A stretch of DNA of 8,142 nt from Lachnospira sp. UBA4346 (lineage in GTDB: Bacteria > Bacillota > Clostridia > Lachnospirales > Lachnospiraceae), in the NCBI GenBank assembly GCA_002394205.1, contig DGTC01000015.1, forward strand, positions 28,639 to 36,780, read 5' to 3'. Under the pieces are notes generated by a model. That model made no database searches and was not told where the DNA came from. It was given only the letters and a program-made list of their open reading frames with translations. Below are positions 7,066 through 8,142 of this stretch, one piece after another. Position 1 is the stretch's first letter. Every line of letters begins with the position of its first letter. The position numbers were made by a program, and so were the translations under genes.

Positions 7066-7118
7066 ATTTTATCATAAACGAATAATTTGTGATAGATTAA
7101 ATTGTTGATTTTATCACA
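7066..7118. promoter_or_regulatory. Divergent intergenic control region with a TGTGATA/TATCACA inverted repeat
   Basis: TGTGATA (7088-7094) and TATCACA (7112-7118) form a perfect 7-base inverted repeat separated by 17 bases. On the minus strand the string TGATAAAAT, which fits an extended -10 (TGn plus TAAAAT), occurs twice, at 7066-7074 and 7108-7116, 42 bases apart. The one nearer the EAL gene is the better promoter candidate (about 36-40 bases before the GTG). The inverted repeat lies just upstream of it and may be an operator. No good -35 is seen. The function is inferred from position. Confidence 0.35.
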
Positions 7119-7176
7119 TTTGATATTTTCAAAAATATAAATCCCAGTACGTTGCACGATATGAAATATACATCAG

Positions 7177-7207
7177 TTCGTATATATTTTTCTTTTTCAC
7201 ATATACT
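7177..7207 (+). promoter_or_regulatory. Possible promoter of the DUF6512-like gene
   Basis: TATACT (7202-7207) is a fair -10, 65 bases before the ATG. The best upstream match, TTCGTA (7177-7182), is 19 bases away and weak. The surrounding A/T-rich DNA makes the placement uncertain. Confidence 0.22.
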
Positions 7208-7272
7208 AAATTATATAAATTGTAGAATGTATCTTATCTGCATCTATTAAATTTCATTTTAAGGAGCATACT

Positions 7273-7773
7273 ATGCGTACATTAACTAAAAATATGATTG
7301 CAGGATTCTTTTTTGTGGCAATCCTCGGAACCCTTTGGCACTTTCTATATGATTGGACCGGACAAAATCCTATTATCGGATTTATCGCTCCTATCAACGA
7401 ATCCACTTTTGAACATATGAAGCTCATATTCTTTCCTGCGCTATTCTATCTTCCGGTTGCAGTTCATTTTCTAAAAGATGACTATCCAAATATTCTGTCG
7501 CATTATACGCAGGGCATAATTTGTGGCACATCATTTATCCCTGTGTTCTTCTACACGTATACCGGAATCTTAGGATTTAATGTCATGTGGATTGATATTG
7601 GCTCTTTCTATCTGGCTACACTGACCGTATTCTGTGCATGTTACCGCATGGCTGTGCGTCAAAAAGACCGTCATTCACTCGGAACGATTCTGTGTTTTGT
7701 CTTCTTTGCCTGTTTCATCTTATTCACATATCGTCATCCGGAAATTGGGATATTTCGGGATATGAGTCGGTAA
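7273..7773 (+). CDS. Small polytopic membrane protein resembling DUF6512, 166 aa
   Basis: Function unknown. The N-terminal part, with GTLWHFLYDWTGQNP (19-33), FIAPINEST (37-45) and FEHMK (46-50), matches the signature I recall for the DUF6512 family of Clostridia. Hydrophobic segments lie at about 8-25, 51-67, 79-100, 104-126 and 137-152, so the protein is membrane-embedded with about five spans. Conserved polar residues (H23, D27, N42, E43, H48) fall just after the first span, which hints at a functional face there, but no reaction can be named. The start is supported by AAGGAG (7261-7266), 6 bases upstream. The C-terminus ends in GIFRDMSR, whereas relatives as I recall them run on through a D-P-x-T-G-x-Y-G-type tail; the stop lies inside a large hairpin. 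The gene is divergent from the EAL gene and convergent with the GGGtGRT gene, so it appears to stand alone. Confidence 0.8.
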   Translation: MRTLTKNMIAGFFFVAILGTLWHFLYDWTGQNPIIGFIAPINESTFEHMKLIFFPALFYLPVAVHFLKDDYPNILSHYTQGIICGTSFIPVFFYTYTGILGFNVMWIDIGSFYLATLTVFCACYRMAVRQKDRHSLGTILCFVFFACFILFTYRHPEIGIFRDMSR

Positions 7774-7808
7774 GATTGTTAGAAAGCTAACAATTCTGCC
7801 GACTCATA
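7761..7808 (+). repeat. 22-bp hairpin spanning the stop codon of the DUF6512-like gene
   Basis: The arms 7761-7782 and 7787-7808 pair over 22 positions with a four-base AAAG loop. In plus-strand RNA there is one A-C mismatch (7773/7796) and two G-U pairs; the outer ten and inner eight base pairs are perfect. The stop TAA (7771-7773) lies within the left arm. No T-run follows (ACCCATATC), so it is not a standard terminator. It may stabilise the transcript 3' end, or be a small palindromic element. Confidence 0.7.
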
Positions 7809-7825
7809 CCCATATCATAAAACAT

Positions 7826-7879
7826 AAAAAGACTATATACAAAGATTCCTACATAATAATCTTGCATACAGTCTTTTTT
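7826..7879. terminator. Bidirectional terminator hairpin between convergent genes
   Basis: The left arm begins AAAAAGACTATATAC (7826-7840) and continues to 7847; the right arm is 7858-7878, ending GTCTTTTTT. There is a T-run on the plus strand (7874-7879) and an A-run (7826-7830) that gives U residues on the minus strand. In plus-strand RNA two positions are A-C mismatches, which become U-G pairs in minus-strand RNA, so the stem is better in the minus direction. It serves the DUF6512-like gene and backs up the terminator of the GGGtGRT gene. Confidence 0.72.
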
Positions 7880-7915
7880 ATTCATTACAGTGTATATTAT
7901 AGAGTACTTATACAT

Positions 7916-7961
7916 AAAAAATGAGGGCTTCTCAAATCGTATCACGACTTAAGAAACCCCC
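7916..7961 (-). terminator. Rho-independent terminator of the GGGtGRT-family gene
   Basis: On the minus strand the arms 7961-7945 and 7939-7923 pair over 17 positions with no mismatch if G-U pairs are allowed (about four of them), with a five-base loop and six U residues from 7916-7921. It lies about 30 bases after the stop codon at 7990-7992. The G-U pairs become A-C mismatches in plus-strand RNA, so it works in the minus direction. Confidence 0.85.
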
Positions 7962-7989
7962 AAAAAATAAGGCATTTTCCCGTTATTTA

Positions 7990-8142
7990 CTAGAACTTAC
8001 CGTTGTCTGCTGCTTCCTGTACAGATACAGCTACTGCTACTGTAGCACCTACCATTGGATTGTTACCCATACCGATAAGACCCATCATTTCTACGTGAGC
8101 AGGAACTGATGAAGAACCAGCGAACTGAGCATCTGAGTGCAT
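7990..8142 (-). CDS. GGGtGRT-family protein, C-terminal 50 residues, cut by the window edge
   Basis: The visible 50 residues run from MHSDAQFAG through SSSVPAHVEMMG, LIGMGNNPMVG and ATVAVAVSVQEAADNGKF to a TAG at 7990-7992. This matches, from memory, the conserved tail of the GGGtGRT protein family (about 330 aa) common in anaerobic Firmicutes; the naming motif itself would lie upstream, outside the window. The family's biochemical role is not known to me. The ATG at the very edge (8140-8142) is most likely an internal methionine, because in relatives HSDAQFAG is close to the C-terminus. The gene is followed by two terminator hairpins and converges on the DUF6512-like gene. Identification rests on a short piece, so a related family cannot be fully excluded. 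Confidence 0.8.
   Translation of the reverse strand: MHSDAQFAGSSSVPAHVEMMGLIGMGNNPMVGATVAVAVSVQEAADNGKF

Noticed and set aside
7088..7118. CRP/FNR-type binding site
   Set aside because: The half-sites TGTGATA/TATCACA look CRP-like, but the spacing is 17 bases rather than about 6, so a standard CRP or FNR dimer would not fit.
7921..8109. Plus-strand open frame of 62 codons at the right end
   Set aside because: It is antisense to the GGGtGRT tail and starts within its terminator; no family resemblance.
1..8142. CRISPR array, insertion sequence, phage or defence system
   Set aside because: No regularly spaced repeats, transposase, integrase, nuclease or toxin-antitoxin pair is seen on either strand.

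Overview
The window looks like chromosomal DNA of an anaerobic, low-GC Firmicute, most likely a Lachnospiraceae-type Clostridia. This rests on AT-rich intergenic DNA, strong AGGAG ribosome binding sites, a pyruvate:ferredoxin oxidoreductase next to a small ferredoxin, a PurF tail of the kind I recall from that family (TWPRSF near the start of the visible part, TYCWDGKE at the end), and a GGGtGRT-type protein. The family assignment is inference from protein likeness; no rRNA or other marker is present.

Layout. (1) 1-494, plus strand: the C-terminal 163 residues of amidophosphoribosyltransferase (PurF), cut by the window edge. (2) 576-624: a 17-bp perfect inverted repeat, a terminator between the convergent purF and ferredoxin genes. 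(3) 707-883, minus: a 58-residue single-[4Fe-4S] ferredoxin. (4) 1048-4932, minus: an intact, unusually long (1294 aa) NifJ pyruvate:ferredoxin (flavodoxin) oxidoreductase. (5) 5150-7030, minus, GTG start: a 626-aa membrane protein with seven predicted membrane segments, a degenerate GGDEF domain and a complete EAL domain, so a probable cyclic-di-GMP phosphodiesterase; a terminator lies directly behind it. (6) 7031-7272: a divergent intergenic region. (7) 7273-7773, plus: a 166-aa polytopic membrane protein resembling DUF6512, with a short C-terminus. (8) 7761-7961: three successive hairpins between convergent genes. (9) 7990-8142, minus: the last 50 residues of a GGGtGRT-family protein, cut by the window edge.

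How the genes relate. NifJ and the ferredoxin gene 164 bp downstream on the same strand are a natural pair: NifJ oxidises pyruvate to acetyl-CoA and CO2 and passes low-potential electrons to a ferredoxin. The EAL protein, the DUF6512-like protein, PurF and the GGGtGRT protein are probably separate transcription units, since each visible 3' end is followed by its own hairpin or by a gene on the other strand. No stretch longer than about 245 bases lacks a gene. I see no tRNA, rRNA, CRISPR array, insertion sequence or phage gene.

I do not see a clearly new multi-gene system. The most unusual items are the extra segments in NifJ (one rich in cysteine), the 22-bp hairpin that contains the stop codon of the DUF6512-like gene, and repeated or palindromic elements in the nifJ-ferredoxin and EAL-DUF6512 intergenic regions.
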